Below are positions 55,135 through 64,000 of a stretch of DNA of 64,000 nt, piece after piece. The stretch covers positions 1 through 64,000 of the forward strand of contig CAITNO010000069.1 of assembly GCA_903893795.1 (NCBI GenBank). The letters run 5' to 3'. The notes under the pieces were generated by a model that was given only the letters and a program-made list of their open reading frames with translations, did no database searches and was not told where the DNA came from. A program made the position numbers and the translations under genes. The stretch's first letter is position 1. The number at the start of each line of letters is the position of its first letter. Source of the DNA: Candidatus Hydrogenedentota bacterium (lineage in GTDB: Bacteria; Hydrogenedentota; Hydrogenedentia; Hydrogenedentales; CAITNO01).

Positions 55135-55263
55135 ATGAAACACATCCAGACCACCAGCAGACAGCGCCGAATGCCCGCCCCTGCGGCATCCAACTTCTTC
55201 ACCCTGCTGCAGTTCATCGTCCGAGTCAACCAGCAGATCATCGAGGCGCTTTTCAAGCTGTAG
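55135..55263 (+). CDS. Small basic/amphipathic protein (42 aa)
   Basis: An ATG at 55135 follows 'caaggagtacc' at good spacing, 29 nt after the phosphoesterase stop. The product begins 'MKHIQTTSRQRRMPAPAASN' and ends in an amphipathic helix 'FFTLLQFIVRVNQQIIEALF'. A terminator lies 36 nt after the stop. The ribosome site and terminator support a real small gene, perhaps membrane-associated. Function unknown. Confidence 0.6.
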   Translation: MKHIQTTSRQRRMPAPAASNFFTLLQFIVRVNQQIIEALFKL

Positions 55264-55299
55264 GCAGAGCCCTGCCCCGAGAACGGCGTGACAGTGTAG

Positions 55300-55323
55300 A
55301 CGCGGCATCCCTGCCGCGTTTTT
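55300..55323 (+). terminator. Terminator of the phosphoesterase/small-protein unit
   Basis: Stem 'acgcggca' / 'tgccgcgt' (8 bp) with loop 'tccc', followed by 'ttttcg'. Confidence 0.8.
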
Positions 55324-55372
55324 CGCGTGCAATCTTCCGCGAAGGAAGGAGGCTGGAAGCCTCTCTATGGCG

Positions 55373-58300
55373 CTATTCCAGCCCCGGCCCGGCGATGCGC
55401 TCGCCGCGCTGTTGCCGCGCCTGGTCGTCGAAATTGAAGGTGCCGTAGAACAGCGCGTTCGCGTCAATCCACGTAATCAGCCGCTCCAGTTCGTCCGCGT
55501 CGAGTTTCACGTCATGATGGCCCGCCAGCATCATCTTCATCAACGGACTGCCCTTGGCCCCGAAGAATCCCGGCTGTGCCAGCGGCTCGCTGTTGCCGTC
55601 CGGGAAATTGCCGCGGCCCCAGGCTGAGTAGGAAACCCGCTCAATCAGCGCGTTGTAGGAAGTCGTATAACGTCCCGCTGGTTCTCCCGTCAGCACCACC
55701 GGCTTGTCCTTGGGGCCGGCCGGCTTTGACCCGGAATGGCACCCCACGCAGTGGTTGTCCAGCACGGGCTGCACGAGAATGGGATAACTGAGCGGATTGG
55801 AGCCGTCCGGGCCGGGCATGATGCTCGACGGGGGCCTGCGCAGGGCCAGCGGCTGGGCCGGGTTGACGGCGGGCGCGCTCAGGCGCGGCTCATGGCAGCC
55901 CACGCACGAGGCGCTTTCGCCGGGCTGGAGATAGCTCACACTGCGCATCACCTGTGCCGCCTGTCCCGAATCGTCCAGCGCCTGAAAGGCGAGGGCGATG
56001 CCGGGCGGCGCGCGGAAGTAGGCCGACCCGTCGGCCTCCACCGGCACGGTGCCCAGCACCTGCTTTCCGGGCGACGCGTTTGCGGCGCCCACGGTGGGAT
56101 TGTTGGCGCCCGAGGTCGATTTGGGGAGCACCTGCACGATGCGGAGGCGCTTGATGGGGCCCGAGGCCAGGCCGGGACGGCTGTTGTTCACGTTTTGCAG
56201 GAAATAGGTGCCTTCCTTGGCGGCCGTTGCGTCGTGCATGGACGGCAGCACGGGCGGTTTCTCGCGCTCCCGCAGGGGCAGGGGCCACAGGCTGGCAATG
56301 TTCAAATCGCGATAGAGCAGTTCGCGGTTGCCGAAGGCGTCCACCAGGTACAGCCCGAAAATGTTCGCGCCGTTGCCCTTGGCCTCGCCGACGAGCGGGT
56401 CGTAGCTGAAGGCGGCAAGGAAGTACTTCTCCGACAGGGGCCAGGGGCTGCGGTAGCAGTGTCCCGGCCAGCGGTCCATTTCGGGGCCGCGGTTGGGCGG
56501 CTCGGGTGCCAGCGCCGAGCGCCACTGCGGCAGCAGCAGCGACTCGCTTTCCGGAAAGGGCGTGTCCGGCGTGAGGCGGGTGATCGGTTCGGACCCGTCC
56601 ACGCCTTTCGTGGGGTCGACCAGAATGATGGAGCCCGCCGTCATGCCGTGGTGCGGTGCCGCGGTGGCGATAATTCGTTGCGAGCCCGGCACGCCGCGGG
56701 CCTCCCAGGTGCCGACCGGGTTGAAGGTGTTGTTGCCGAAGAAGGCCGCAGGCGCGCTTCCGTCGGGGCGCACCGACCAGAGCTGCTCGTAGAAGACCGC
56801 ATTGCGGTCCACATAGTCCCAGCGCGTGTAGATGACGCGGCCGTCGTTCAGCACCGACGGGTCCCATTCCTGCGTCTCGTGGTAGGACACGGTGTGGATA
56901 TCGCTGCCGTCGGCGTTCATCAGCGTCAGCGTGTACACTTCGCAGCCCGGCGTGCCGCAGCGGTGCCATCCGCCCCGCCGGGTGGAACTGAAGATGATTT
57001 GGCTGTTGGGCAGTTCCTTGGCCGCAAAATCGTCGAAGTCGCCGTCGGTCAACTGCCGCACCCCCGAACCATCGGCGGCCATGTCGTACAGGTGGTAATA
57101 GTGGCCGTGCTCGCCCTTGAAAGAATCCAGCGGCGGCGCGTCGACGGCGCAGAACGCCACCAGCACGCGGGTGCTGTCGTAGCTGACTTCGGGCTGCATG
57201 AAACTGCCCTGCGGGAAAGCCCCGGCCGCCAGCGGCCGGACCTGCATGGATTCACCGGGACGGTCCAGCACGAAGACACCGCCGCCGGGCCGCGCGTAGC
57301 GGCCGTAGCATTGGGTGAGCTGGTGACTGAACACCCCCGGCGCCTGTTTCACAAAGAGCAGTGGTCCGGTTTGAAAGAGCGGATTGGCGAAGGCCAGACC
57401 GCGCCGCGCCTCATGCACTTTCAGCCACAGGCCCTGCCAGCGCGAATCTTCGGGAACCGCCTGCGCGGCGCGCAGCGCGTCAAAGTCGCCGCGCAGGGCT
57501 GCCCAGGCATTTACCGCGTCCGCAGAAAGTCCCCCTTCGAAGGGGGATTTAGGGGGATGTGGGGCCAGCGCGACACCCGCCCCCTGCAGGTCCGCGATGA
57601 GCGCGTCGCCGCGTTCCAGCGTCTTCAGCGTGGCGGACTCAAAGCTGTTTCGTGTCTGACCCGCGCCGATGCCGTCCTGCATGCGCCAGTCCCATACAAG
57701 CATTTCATGCTCCAGCACGGGCTGCAGCGCCACATCACGCGGCGTGGGCTGCGGGCCTTGGGGTGGGGGAGGGGGCAGCAGGTCGATGTCCATGCTCCGG
57801 TCGCCCGCATGGAACTGAACATGGCTCCACCGCACGGCACAGTCGCCGTTGAGGGCTTTCGTGCCGAGCGTCACCGTCTCGGTCGGCTGCTTTCCATCGC
57901 CGCTCACCGTCAATTGGGTCTTGCCGTCCGAAAGGCGTACTGGCTTGGCCTCGCCGGAGTCGAGCCCAATGGAAACCTCGCCGTCGGCACCGCCCGCGAG
58001 CGCCGCCTCAGCGCTAATCGTGTAGGGTCCGGACAATTCGCTGAGATGGAGGATGACCTGCAAGGCTTCACGGGGTGTTGCCGCAACGGTGCAGGCGCCC
58101 AACGGACGGGAGAAGGCCGCCTGCGCGCCATCGCTGTGTCCGATGAGCGCATAGCTGCCCTCCATGACCGTGTTGCCCTCGGCGGGTGCCCCGCCAAAGA
58201 GAAAGACCGACGCCGCGACCTCCGGCACGCTGGGGTCGCGCGTTAGCCGCGCCTCCGCCCAGTCCACCATGTCGCAGGAGAGCCCGTCACCACCGTCCAG

Positions 58301-58822
58301 GGCCACCAGCTTCATCTCGTGCGCATTCCCCTGCAACTCCCCCTTTGACGAGTCCGCCGAAGCTGTCCCAGCGGAGTCGGAAGGGGGATTTAGGGGGATG
58401 TCCACGCTCTTGGTAGCGTCGCTGTCGGTCATCCGGCCGCTGTCGAAACGCTTCTCCCCGTCCACCCACACCTGCAGCACCACCGAGCCCCGTCCGCCGC
58501 CCTGCCACTGCACACCCACCTCGGCCTGAAACATGGTGTACTTGCCGTCAAGCGGAACGACGATCTCGCCCGGTGCGTGATGGCCGAGCCCGCGCGCATA
58601 CTCTTTCTCGCCGATGCGCAGTTTCAGCGCCGGCGGACCGCCCGGCGCATAGGCCGCGGTGTTGACGCCGAAGGCGCCCCAACCCTGCTTCACGACCAGT
58701 GCGTCGGTGATTTCATCCAGACGGCGCACCTGTTGGGCGTAAGCCGGAGCCGCAAGCATAAGCAGGCTCACAACGGTCAGAGCGGACGTCAAAGAACGCG
58801 TGGGGGACGGTATGTTGCGCAT
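55373..58822 (-). CDS. Large secreted diheme protein: NPCBM + hydrazine-synthase-alpha-like propeller + cytochrome c
   Basis: A 1149-residue exported protein; the signal peptide ends near 'PAYAQQ'. Residues about 30-195 are an NPCBM carbohydrate-binding domain ('GVNTAAYAPGGPPALKLRIG', 'YARGLGHHAPGEIVVPLDG'). About 480-900 form a beta-propeller of the type found in the hydrazine synthase alpha-subunit middle domain ('FSHQLTQCYGRYARPGGGVF', 'PNSQIIFSSTRRGGWHRCG'). Two CxxCH heme sites follow ('CVGCHEP' near 970, 'CVGCHSG' near 1024). Many planctomycete-type genomes encode such proteins without hydrazine metabolism, so hydrazine synthesis should not be assumed. Two palindromic elements are inserted in frame (58337-58401 and 57529-57560). 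Confidence 0.8.
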   Translation of the reverse strand: MRNIPSPTRSLTSALTVVSLLMLAAPAYAQQVRRLDEITDALVVKQGWGAFGVNTAAYAPGGPPALKLRIGEKEYARGLGHHAPGEIVVPLDGKYTMFQAEVGVQWQGGGRGSVVLQVWVDGEKRFDSGRMTDSDATKSVDIPLNPPSDSAGTASADSSKGELQGNAHEMKLVALDGGDGLSCDMVDWAEARLTRDPSVPEVAASVFLFGGAPAEGNTVMEGSYALIGHSDGAQAAFSRPLGACTVAATPREALQVILHLSELSGPYTISAEAALAGGADGEVSIGLDSGEAKPVRLSDGKTQLTVSGDGKQPTETVTLGTKALNGDCAVRWSHVQFHAGDRSMDIDLLPPPPPQGPQPTPRDVALQPVLEHEMLVWDWRMQDGIGAGQTRNSFESATLKTLERGDALIADLQGAGVALAPHPPKSPFEGGLSADAVNAWAALRGDFDALRAAQAVPEDSRWQGLWLKVHEARRGLAFANPLFQTGPLLFVKQAPGVFSHQLTQCYGRYARPGGGVFVLDRPGESMQVRPLAAGAFPQGSFMQPEVSYDSTRVLVAFCAVDAPPLDSFKGEHGHYYHLYDMAADGSGVRQLTDGDFDDFAAKELPNSQIIFSSTRRGGWHRCGTPGCEVYTLTLMNADGSDIHTVSYHETQEWDPSVLNDGRVIYTRWDYVDRNAVFYEQLWSVRPDGSAPAAFFGNNTFNPVGTWEARGVPGSQRIIATAAPHHGMTAGSIILVDPTKGVDGSEPITRLTPDTPFPESESLLLPQWRSALAPEPPNRGPEMDRWPGHCYRSPWPLSEKYFLAAFSYDPLVGEAKGNGANIFGLYLVDAFGNRELLYRDLNIASLWPLPLREREKPPVLPSMHDATAAKEGTYFLQNVNNSRPGLASGPIKRLRIVQVLPKSTSGANNPTVGAANASPGKQVLGTVPVEADGSAYFRAPPGIALAFQALDDSGQAAQVMRSVSYLQPGESASCVGCHEPRLSAPAVNPAQPLALRRPPSSIMPGPDGSNPLSYPILVQPVLDNHCVGCHSGSKPAGPKDKPVVLTGEPAGRYTTSYNALIERVSYSAWGRGNFPDGNSEPLAQPGFFGAKGSPLMKMMLAGHHDVKLDADELERLITWIDANALFYGTFNFDDQARQQRGERIAGPGLE
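57529..57560 (+). repeat. In-frame palindromic element in the diheme gene (short copy)
   Basis: The sequence 'agtcccccttcgaaggggg' is followed by 'atttagggggatgt', differing by two bases from the menE copy. Read in the gene's frame it encodes 'HPPKSPFEGGL'. Confidence 0.8.
58337..58401 (+). repeat. In-frame palindromic element in the diheme gene (long copy)
   Basis: The same outer arms ('ccccctt' ... 'aagggggatttaggggg') enclose about 30 extra bases ('gacgagtccgccgaagctgt'). In the gene's frame it encodes 'NPPSDSAGTASADSSKGEL', inside the NPCBM domain. Confidence 0.75.
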
Positions 58823-59131
58823 CGAATATTCCGATAGTCAGTTGGCTGTTCCCAAGGGGCCGCGACTTCCGCAACCCGCTTCCCCCTTATCTTAGGCCCT
58901 GACGGAGCCCGCGTCAATGTGCCGCCCGCGCTGGGCCCAACGGTTTTCCCCGCCAGGCTCCGCATTGCCGATGGAATCCCAGGGGGAACAGAAACCCACA
59001 CCCTCCTTCCCGGAGTTCTCATCATCGGGACAGAGCCATAAGTTTGATTCAAACCGCGCATTTTGCTATAGTAGGACCACTATGAGCCGTGCGGCCCAAT
59101 CTCCCCGAGACCGTCACATGGTGAGTACCGC
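58823..59131. other. Intergenic region with the tRNA-Glu promoter
   Basis: About 310 bases without a gene. The right half holds a near-consensus promoter (listed separately). No start signal for a protein was found. Confidence 0.5.
59044..59072 (+). promoter_or_regulatory. Sigma70-type promoter of tRNA-Glu
   Basis: The -35 'ttgatt' and -10 'tatagt' (59067-59072) are separated by exactly 17 nt. Transcription would start near 59079, about 53 nt before the tRNA. Confidence 0.7.
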
Positions 59132-60380
<1,249 letters not shown>

Positions 60381-60406
<26 letters not shown>

Positions 60407-61153
60407 GGAAGAATTTGTGCGTCTGCCACTGAAATGCCGGAAGACGGTTATCGCGGTCCATCACTTCAAGACACCAGGCCTGCGCAAGCTGTTCCTGCGC
60501 GTCCTGTTTGATTCGGGCGCGGCTAGCCATTTCTTCGCGTTTGCCACGGGCGGCATGGCGGCAGAGGATGCAGCCTTCCCCACCCCGTGCATTCCTTACG
60601 TCATCCCGCTGATAGACGTTCTGCAACACATCAAGACAAAGAACCGACAGAACCGCACATTCCGTTTCCACATCCTTGGGAAGGGTGATTTCCAGGACGA
60701 CATCGCCCAGTGCCTGTTCGCCAAACTGATTCGGGATACCGTACTAGGCGGATCTGTTTCATCAAGCCACAACAGCCATTGCGCAGCGTGCCGAACATTC
60801 GGAAGTCCTCTCCACATCTCTGTTGGATAAACGGCTTCGAGGACACTTTGCAGTCGTATTGGTCTGGGAAGTTGGTTCAGGATGGCGGCGTGCTCCTCAT
60901 AGAATTGCGCAACCACCCCACGGTCCGCACCGAGCGTGCATTCCATAAGCTCATCCACCGGAGAAAGCAGTGACACAACTGGACCGCCTCGAGCCAGCCA
61001 CAGATATTCTGCCCACCGGCACAAGGACTCTCCACGGACAACCAAAGCGCTGGTTTTTCCCAGGTGCTCAAGAAAGCTCACCTCTGTTGTTATGACTAAA
61101 GCATCACTAGGAGGCTCGCATTCCCCTGTCTTGTCTAGGAAGAGCGTCTGCAT
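60381..61153 (-). pseudogene. Unknown island gene, apparently frameshifted
   Basis: An ATG at 61153, two bases after the upstream stop, opens a 185-codon frame ending at 60596. The first about 135 codons look protein-like ('LPRPIRLQSVLEAVYPTEMW', 'HAAQWLLWLDETDPP'). After 'DETDPP' the frame becomes poor, whereas a neighbouring frame opens right there ('YGIPNQFGEQALGDVVLEIT', 'LPKDVETECAVLSVLCLDVL') and stays open to 60381. Joining them at about 60745-60750 would give roughly 255 residues. This may be a frameshift mutation, a sequencing error, or less likely programmed frameshifting. I do not recognise the family; no ubiquitin-like or E2 motif is evident. Confidence 0.5.
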
Positions 61154-61155
61154 GG

Positions 61156-61443
61156 TCAGTTCCCAACGCTCTGACCGGCATCGACTATGGTCTGCAGTTC
61201 GTCAAGAAGCTTCTCCTGTTCCTGTTTGTCGGCTATTTGCCTAAAAAGGTGAACCACCTTCCCGTAGCAATCCAGGTCAAGCTTTCGCTGTACTTCTCTT
61301 GAGAGTTCCTCAAGTTCAGCAACCTTGTCTGCGGGAAGAAAACTCGGCGGATGAAACAATTCCTGTGCAAGCGCCGTCAAATGCATTCCCTGTTCGGCGC
61401 GCTTCTTATGTGCCCTCCGTCGCAAGACAGCACGGGCGACCAT
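61156..61443 (-). CDS. Small helical protein of the JAB-E1 operon (95 aa)
   Basis: The start is uncertain: ATG at 61443 (used here, 'gtaagg' just upstream), 61386 or 61491. A start at 61443 or 61491 would overlap the DUF6527 gene. The core 'LPADKVAELEELSREVQRKL' and 'DKQEQEKLLDELQTIVDAG' is strongly helical and charged. A ubiquitin-like beta-grasp is not supported. The stop lies two bases before the next start. It could be a partner or adaptor of the conjugation proteins, but the function is unknown. Confidence 0.55.
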   Translation of the reverse strand: MVARAVLRRRAHKKRAEQGMHLTALAQELFHPPSFLPADKVAELEELSREVQRKLDLDCYGKVVHLFRQIADKQEQEKLLDELQTIVDAGQSVGN

Positions 61444-61777
61444 CCTTACACCACTCAATTCGGCCAGCCCTGATGAAGAAATGACATCCACAGTCGTTTG
61501 TTTGACGTATCGAAGGTTCTATCGTTGGGCGTCCCCAAAAGTCCACGCGTATACGCCAGCTTGGCTTCCGTGCGCGATTGAGCGATAAAGTAATATAGGC
61601 TCCACAGCCGCCCGGACAAAGCAAACAAGCCCACTTATTAACTCCGTCGTCGGACACAATGACCACGTCTCCTTTGTGCAGGGTGGTGGGGTTAGGATAG
61701 CTCTGCTTGGTTGTGCAAAGCAGGTCGAAGCTTAAAAGCCCACAGCGCCGGAGTAGATGCGCAAGCACCGTTTTCAT
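61406..61777 (-). CDS. DUF6527 family protein
   Basis: The ATG at 61777 lies one base after the JAB-E1 stop (an upstream TTG at 61789 would overlap it). The 123-residue product shows the family core: 'KWACLLCPGGCGAYITLSL' (C54, C58), 'RKPSWRIRVDFWGRPTIEPS' and 'CGCHFFIRAGRIEWC'. The conserved Cys/His set suggests a zinc site. From memory, DUF6527 proteins recur next to E1, E2 and ubiquitin-like genes in bacterial conjugation loci (Bub-type) and have been proposed as processing peptidases; I cannot check this here. The linkage to a JAB-E1 gene fits. Confidence 0.8.
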   Translation of the reverse strand: MKTVLAHLLRRCGLLSFDLLCTTKQSYPNPTTLHKGDVVIVSDDGVNKWACLLCPGGCGAYITLSLNRARKPSWRIRVDFWGRPTIEPSIRQTNDCGCHFFIRAGRIEWCKDGRPCCLATEGT

Positions 61778-61778
61778 G

Positions 61779-63188
61779 TTATGTTCCAATCATGTCTAGG
61801 AACGGTTCCACATCCGCACGTCCCCAGAACCGCGAAGACACGCAAATCGGGCACGTCTCTGCCTGAGTGACGGATAGAAAACGGTCATCACAAGCGTGGA
61901 AGCGCCGTGAACGGGTGGGCTCCATCCCATCGTCTCCATGGAAGCCGACGAGAGCCGCAAGCATCTCGTTTACTGCCACGCAGGCCATTTCGGTCGTGAA
62001 GGTCACCACAGCTGGCGCAGGGTCGTTGGAGTCTACAACATATGCCTCACGTTTCCTCTTCTCGTGCTCTACTGGATCGATTCGCTTCAGATCTTCGTCT
62101 GCGGCACGCTTGGCACTAACCACCTTACCGCAAAGGAGACATGGCCGTCCCGGCGAAAGAGTTGTGACGCGTCCATTTATATCGTGACCGGCGCCAGCAG
62201 ACGAAGCCATCATCCTGAGGCCTACGTCGATTACCGGAATACCGTAGAAATATGCCAGGCGATTTAGCATAATCCGTCCTGAGTGGTCGTCAGTACAGCC
62301 GAAAACAAAATCGCAGGCTTTGAGTGAATCGCGCATGGCAGGGTCGTTAACCCATCCCCGGTGCTTGATGACATGAACGCCAAGGTCCGCCAGCATGATC
62401 TCTCGCTCGATGATGTCAATTTTTGGGGTTGCTCTTTCTGTATCTGCACGACGTGACCCATGTACTCTGTTGAGATTAGTCTTCTCAATTATGTCGTTGT
62501 CGATGAGGAGGAGGTGTCCTACCCCAAGGCGAGCCAGTAGCATGGCCACAGCGCTGCCAGTCCCGCCACAGCCGACCACTGCCATTCTCAGCGTGCTGAC
62601 CAATGGATTAAACCCTGTACCGAACAATCTCGACTGACGCTCGAGATGGCTGGCCTCAAGGCTTCTAGCGTCTGCCGTTGGCCACCGCATAAATCTGCCA
62701 CCAACGGCTTGAACGGTATGAGCATCGACGACGCCATCTTGCGGTAGCCATATACGGGCCTTCACTGAGCCATCCTCGCCGAGGACTATGCTAGCCAGGC
62801 CTCGTGTCCCTTTGATCGCTGCGGTACGAGCGAGTTCGGCCTCGTTAATGTCGTCCTGTTGGGAGAAGAAGGCGTGGCTGCTTGGGTGGGTGTGAACGAT
62901 GCCCGGCACGAAGTCGCTCGAAAGGGATTCCGAGAGCAGGCGCATGTATCCACCAGTGTTCCAACTCACGTGGACGGATGACGCACTTATCTTTTCGTCA
63001 TCTATTATATGAACAAGATCGTGCGAGACGAGACGCATCCTCGACATGCCGCTCCAAGGGTCAAGTCCTATCTGGGCGACGCCGAACTGCATATAGGCCG
63101 CCATCTCGACACCCTTCCCGTCGGACAACAAGCGCCTGAGTTGTTCGGCATGCGGTTCTAGAAAAATGACGTCAAGCGCTGGGGTCAT
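61779..63188 (-). CDS. JAB (JAMM) deubiquitinase-like + ThiF/E1-like fusion protein
   Basis: A 469-residue two-domain protein. Residues about 1-150 are a JAB domain with an intact JAMM motif, 'HTHPSSHAFFSQQD' (H99, H101, S109, D112), and a candidate Glu at 28. Residues about 190-465 are an E1/ThiF adenylation domain: nucleotide loop 'GCGGTGS' (206-212), 'DNDIIEKTNLNR' (230-241), 'GCTDD' (297-301). Two Cys pairs that can bind zinc follow ('CLLC' 350-353, 'CPIC' 446-449). E1 domains adenylate the C-terminus of a ubiquitin-like protein; JAB domains cleave the tail or conjugate. Both activities in one chain resemble prokaryotic ubiquitin-like conjugation systems. No ubiquitin-like or E2 gene is visible. 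The start overlaps the helicase stop by 4 nt. Confidence 0.88.
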   Translation of the reverse strand: MTPALDVIFLEPHAEQLRRLLSDGKGVEMAAYMQFGVAQIGLDPWSGMSRMRLVSHDLVHIIDDEKISASSVHVSWNTGGYMRLLSESLSSDFVPGIVHTHPSSHAFFSQQDDINEAELARTAAIKGTRGLASIVLGEDGSVKARIWLPQDGVVDAHTVQAVGGRFMRWPTADARSLEASHLERQSRLFGTGFNPLVSTLRMAVVGCGGTGSAVAMLLARLGVGHLLLIDNDIIEKTNLNRVHGSRRADTERATPKIDIIEREIMLADLGVHVIKHRGWVNDPAMRDSLKACDFVFGCTDDHSGRIMLNRLAYFYGIPVIDVGLRMMASSAGAGHDINGRVTTLSPGRPCLLCGKVVSAKRAADEDLKRIDPVEHEKRKREAYVVDSNDPAPAVVTFTTEMACVAVNEMLAALVGFHGDDGMEPTRSRRFHACDDRFLSVTQAETCPICVSSRFWGRADVEPFLDMIGT

Positions 63189-64000
63189 TGCGCAATCACC
63201 ATTGCATGACGAAAACGGGCAATCATAGTATGCAGACCATCGACACCGTTACGCCAGGCGTCTGAATGGCGGGACCAGCGCTGCCACTGTTTGTCACCGA
63301 AGGTGTGAGCAACATCGGCATTCTTGGGAAAGCTTCCGTTCGAATTGAGACGGACCCACGGTAGCAGGTCTTTGATCTCGTCCCGTTCGAAGAGGCTGCC
63401 AAGGTAAAGAACGGGGATTCCAAGACTTTCAAGCCCAGCAGCAAATGTGGCAAGACGGTCATTCCCTGAGCATAGGACTGCCTGGTCCCGGAAGCCGTAG
63501 CCTGCTAGTCGCATCTCTTCGATGGCGTCGCCGACGGCGGCAATCTCTTCGTCTGCCGTTTTGGCTATTCGATGCTCTGGCATCATATCTAACATGCCAC
63601 GATTTGTCTCAAGACAAACGTCCGAGCCCTTTGCAACGGTCATTCCGGAAGCAAACTGGACAAACGTGTTCTTTATCTCTTCGACGGAACGGTAGTTGAT
63701 GGTCAACCGTCCACGTTGTCCACCGAGGAAATCATTTATCCCGAACCTCGCGACGTTGAAGGACGAGGCACCCCGGAACCGATAAATCGACTGCTTTGGG
63801 TCTCCAACAACCCAAAGACCTTGACCATCACTTGTCAGCGCCTTCAAGAGACGAATACTGCTCCTGTTGACATCTTGAAACTCGTCGACTAGCACATGAT
63901 CATATAAGGTCGCCAGGTGTTTGGCTATTTCGGGTTCCAACGCACAGAGACGAACCGGCATAGCGACTAGGTCACCGAAGTCGACACATCCCCGCTCAAT
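63185..64000 (-). CDS. UvrD/Rep-type helicase, partial and C-terminally short
   Basis: The frame is open to the window edge, so the N-terminus (Walker A) is not seen. Visible motifs are 'GCVDFGDLVAM', Walker B 'HVLVDEFQDVNR', motif III 'WVVGDPKQSIYRFRGAS', motif IV 'LTINYRSVEEIKNTF' and the 2A-domain start 'LFERDEIKDLLPWVRL'. About 50 residues later the protein stops, without motifs V ('GLE..') and VI ('ALTRA') of superfamily 1 helicases. The C-terminal domain is therefore missing or replaced by a short unrelated end. The stop overlaps the JAB-E1 start (ATGA), so the two are translationally coupled. Confidence 0.78.
   Translation of the reverse strand: MERGCVDFGDLVAMPVRLCALEPEIAKHLATLYDHVLVDEFQDVNRSSIRLLKALTSDGQGLWVVGDPKQSIYRFRGASSFNVARFGINDFLGGQRGRLTINYRSVEEIKNTFVQFASGMTVAKGSDVCLETNRGMLDMMPEHRIAKTADEEIAAVGDAIEEMRLAGYGFRDQAVLCSGNDRLATFAAGLESLGIPVLYLGSLFERDEIKDLLPWVRLNSNGSFPKNADVAHTFGDKQWQRWSRHSDAWRNGVDGLHTMIARFRHAMVIAQ

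Noticed and set aside
55373..58822. Anammox hydrazine synthase
   Set aside because: Only the alpha-like middle domain and cytochrome c part are similar; no beta or gamma subunit genes, and an NPCBM domain is attached.
61156..61443. Ubiquitin-like or E2 protein in the JAB-E1 operon
   Set aside because: The 95-aa sequence is helical and lacks a beta-grasp pattern, a C-terminal Gly-Gly or an E2 Cys motif.

Overview
The window reads as chromosomal sequence from a GC-rich, Gram-negative-type bacterium, framed by the ends of two integrated elements. No rRNA or marker gene fixes the taxonomy. The mix of features resembles genomes of the uncultured phylum Hydrogenedentota, or more loosely the PVC group: DUF1559-like pseudopilins, secreted beta-helix and glycoside hydrolase proteins, Tat-exported enzymes, a C-terminal sorting-type tail, a trimeric [FeFe]-hydrogenase and a menaquinone operon. 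That placement is inference.

Layout. Positions 1-2049 are the end of an element with replication-type genes (DUF3987 C-terminus, zinc-finger primase-like protein). It stops at a 53-nt 3' fragment of tRNA-Ser(UGA), the expected attachment-site remnant. Next come a CarH-like B12 photoreceptor domain without a DNA-binding domain and its overlapping partner (2423-3977). Three secreted repeat proteins follow (4116-9625: WD40+PASTA, PASTA+Kelch, a lipoprotein-like protein) among dispersed palindromic repeats. A zinc-ribbon PH protein and an ADP-ribosylglycohydrolase (10008-11475) lead into a compact menFDBACE operon (11482-19202). From 19292 to 43309 lie mostly exported proteins: a beta-helix protein, a TPR protein, a GH36/27-like glycosidase, an OmpA-type protein, a pseudopilin, a glycosidase gene broken by an in-frame UGA, an eight-repeat Ig lipoprotein, a SecD-head-like protein and an SGNH hydrolase. 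A dynamin-like GTPase and a membrane protein follow.

Energy metabolism sits in an operon on the minus strand (48880-43442): NuoE-like HydC, a NuoF-GltD fusion as HydB, and the [FeFe]-hydrogenase HydA. It ends at a clear terminator. With the menaquinone genes it suggests H2-linked redox balancing, possibly involving both NAD(H) and NADP(H). Downstream are a nucleotide-sugar dehydrogenase, a second pseudopilin, two Tat-exported enzymes and a large diheme protein related to the hydrazine synthase alpha-subunit family.

At 59132-59209 an intact tRNA-Glu(UUC) is the insertion point of a second island. Next to it is a serine recombinase that has lost its catalytic domain. The island then carries a tightly packed minus-strand operon: a UvrD-type helicase fragment, a JAB-E1 fusion, a DUF6527 protein, a small helical protein and a frameshifted unknown gene. 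This resembles bacterial ubiquitin-like conjugation loci and is the best candidate for an unusual system here.

Three palindromic repeat families occur: REP-like hairpins next to a decayed RAYT transposase, in-frame elements inside coding genes, and one long palindrome inside the men operon.
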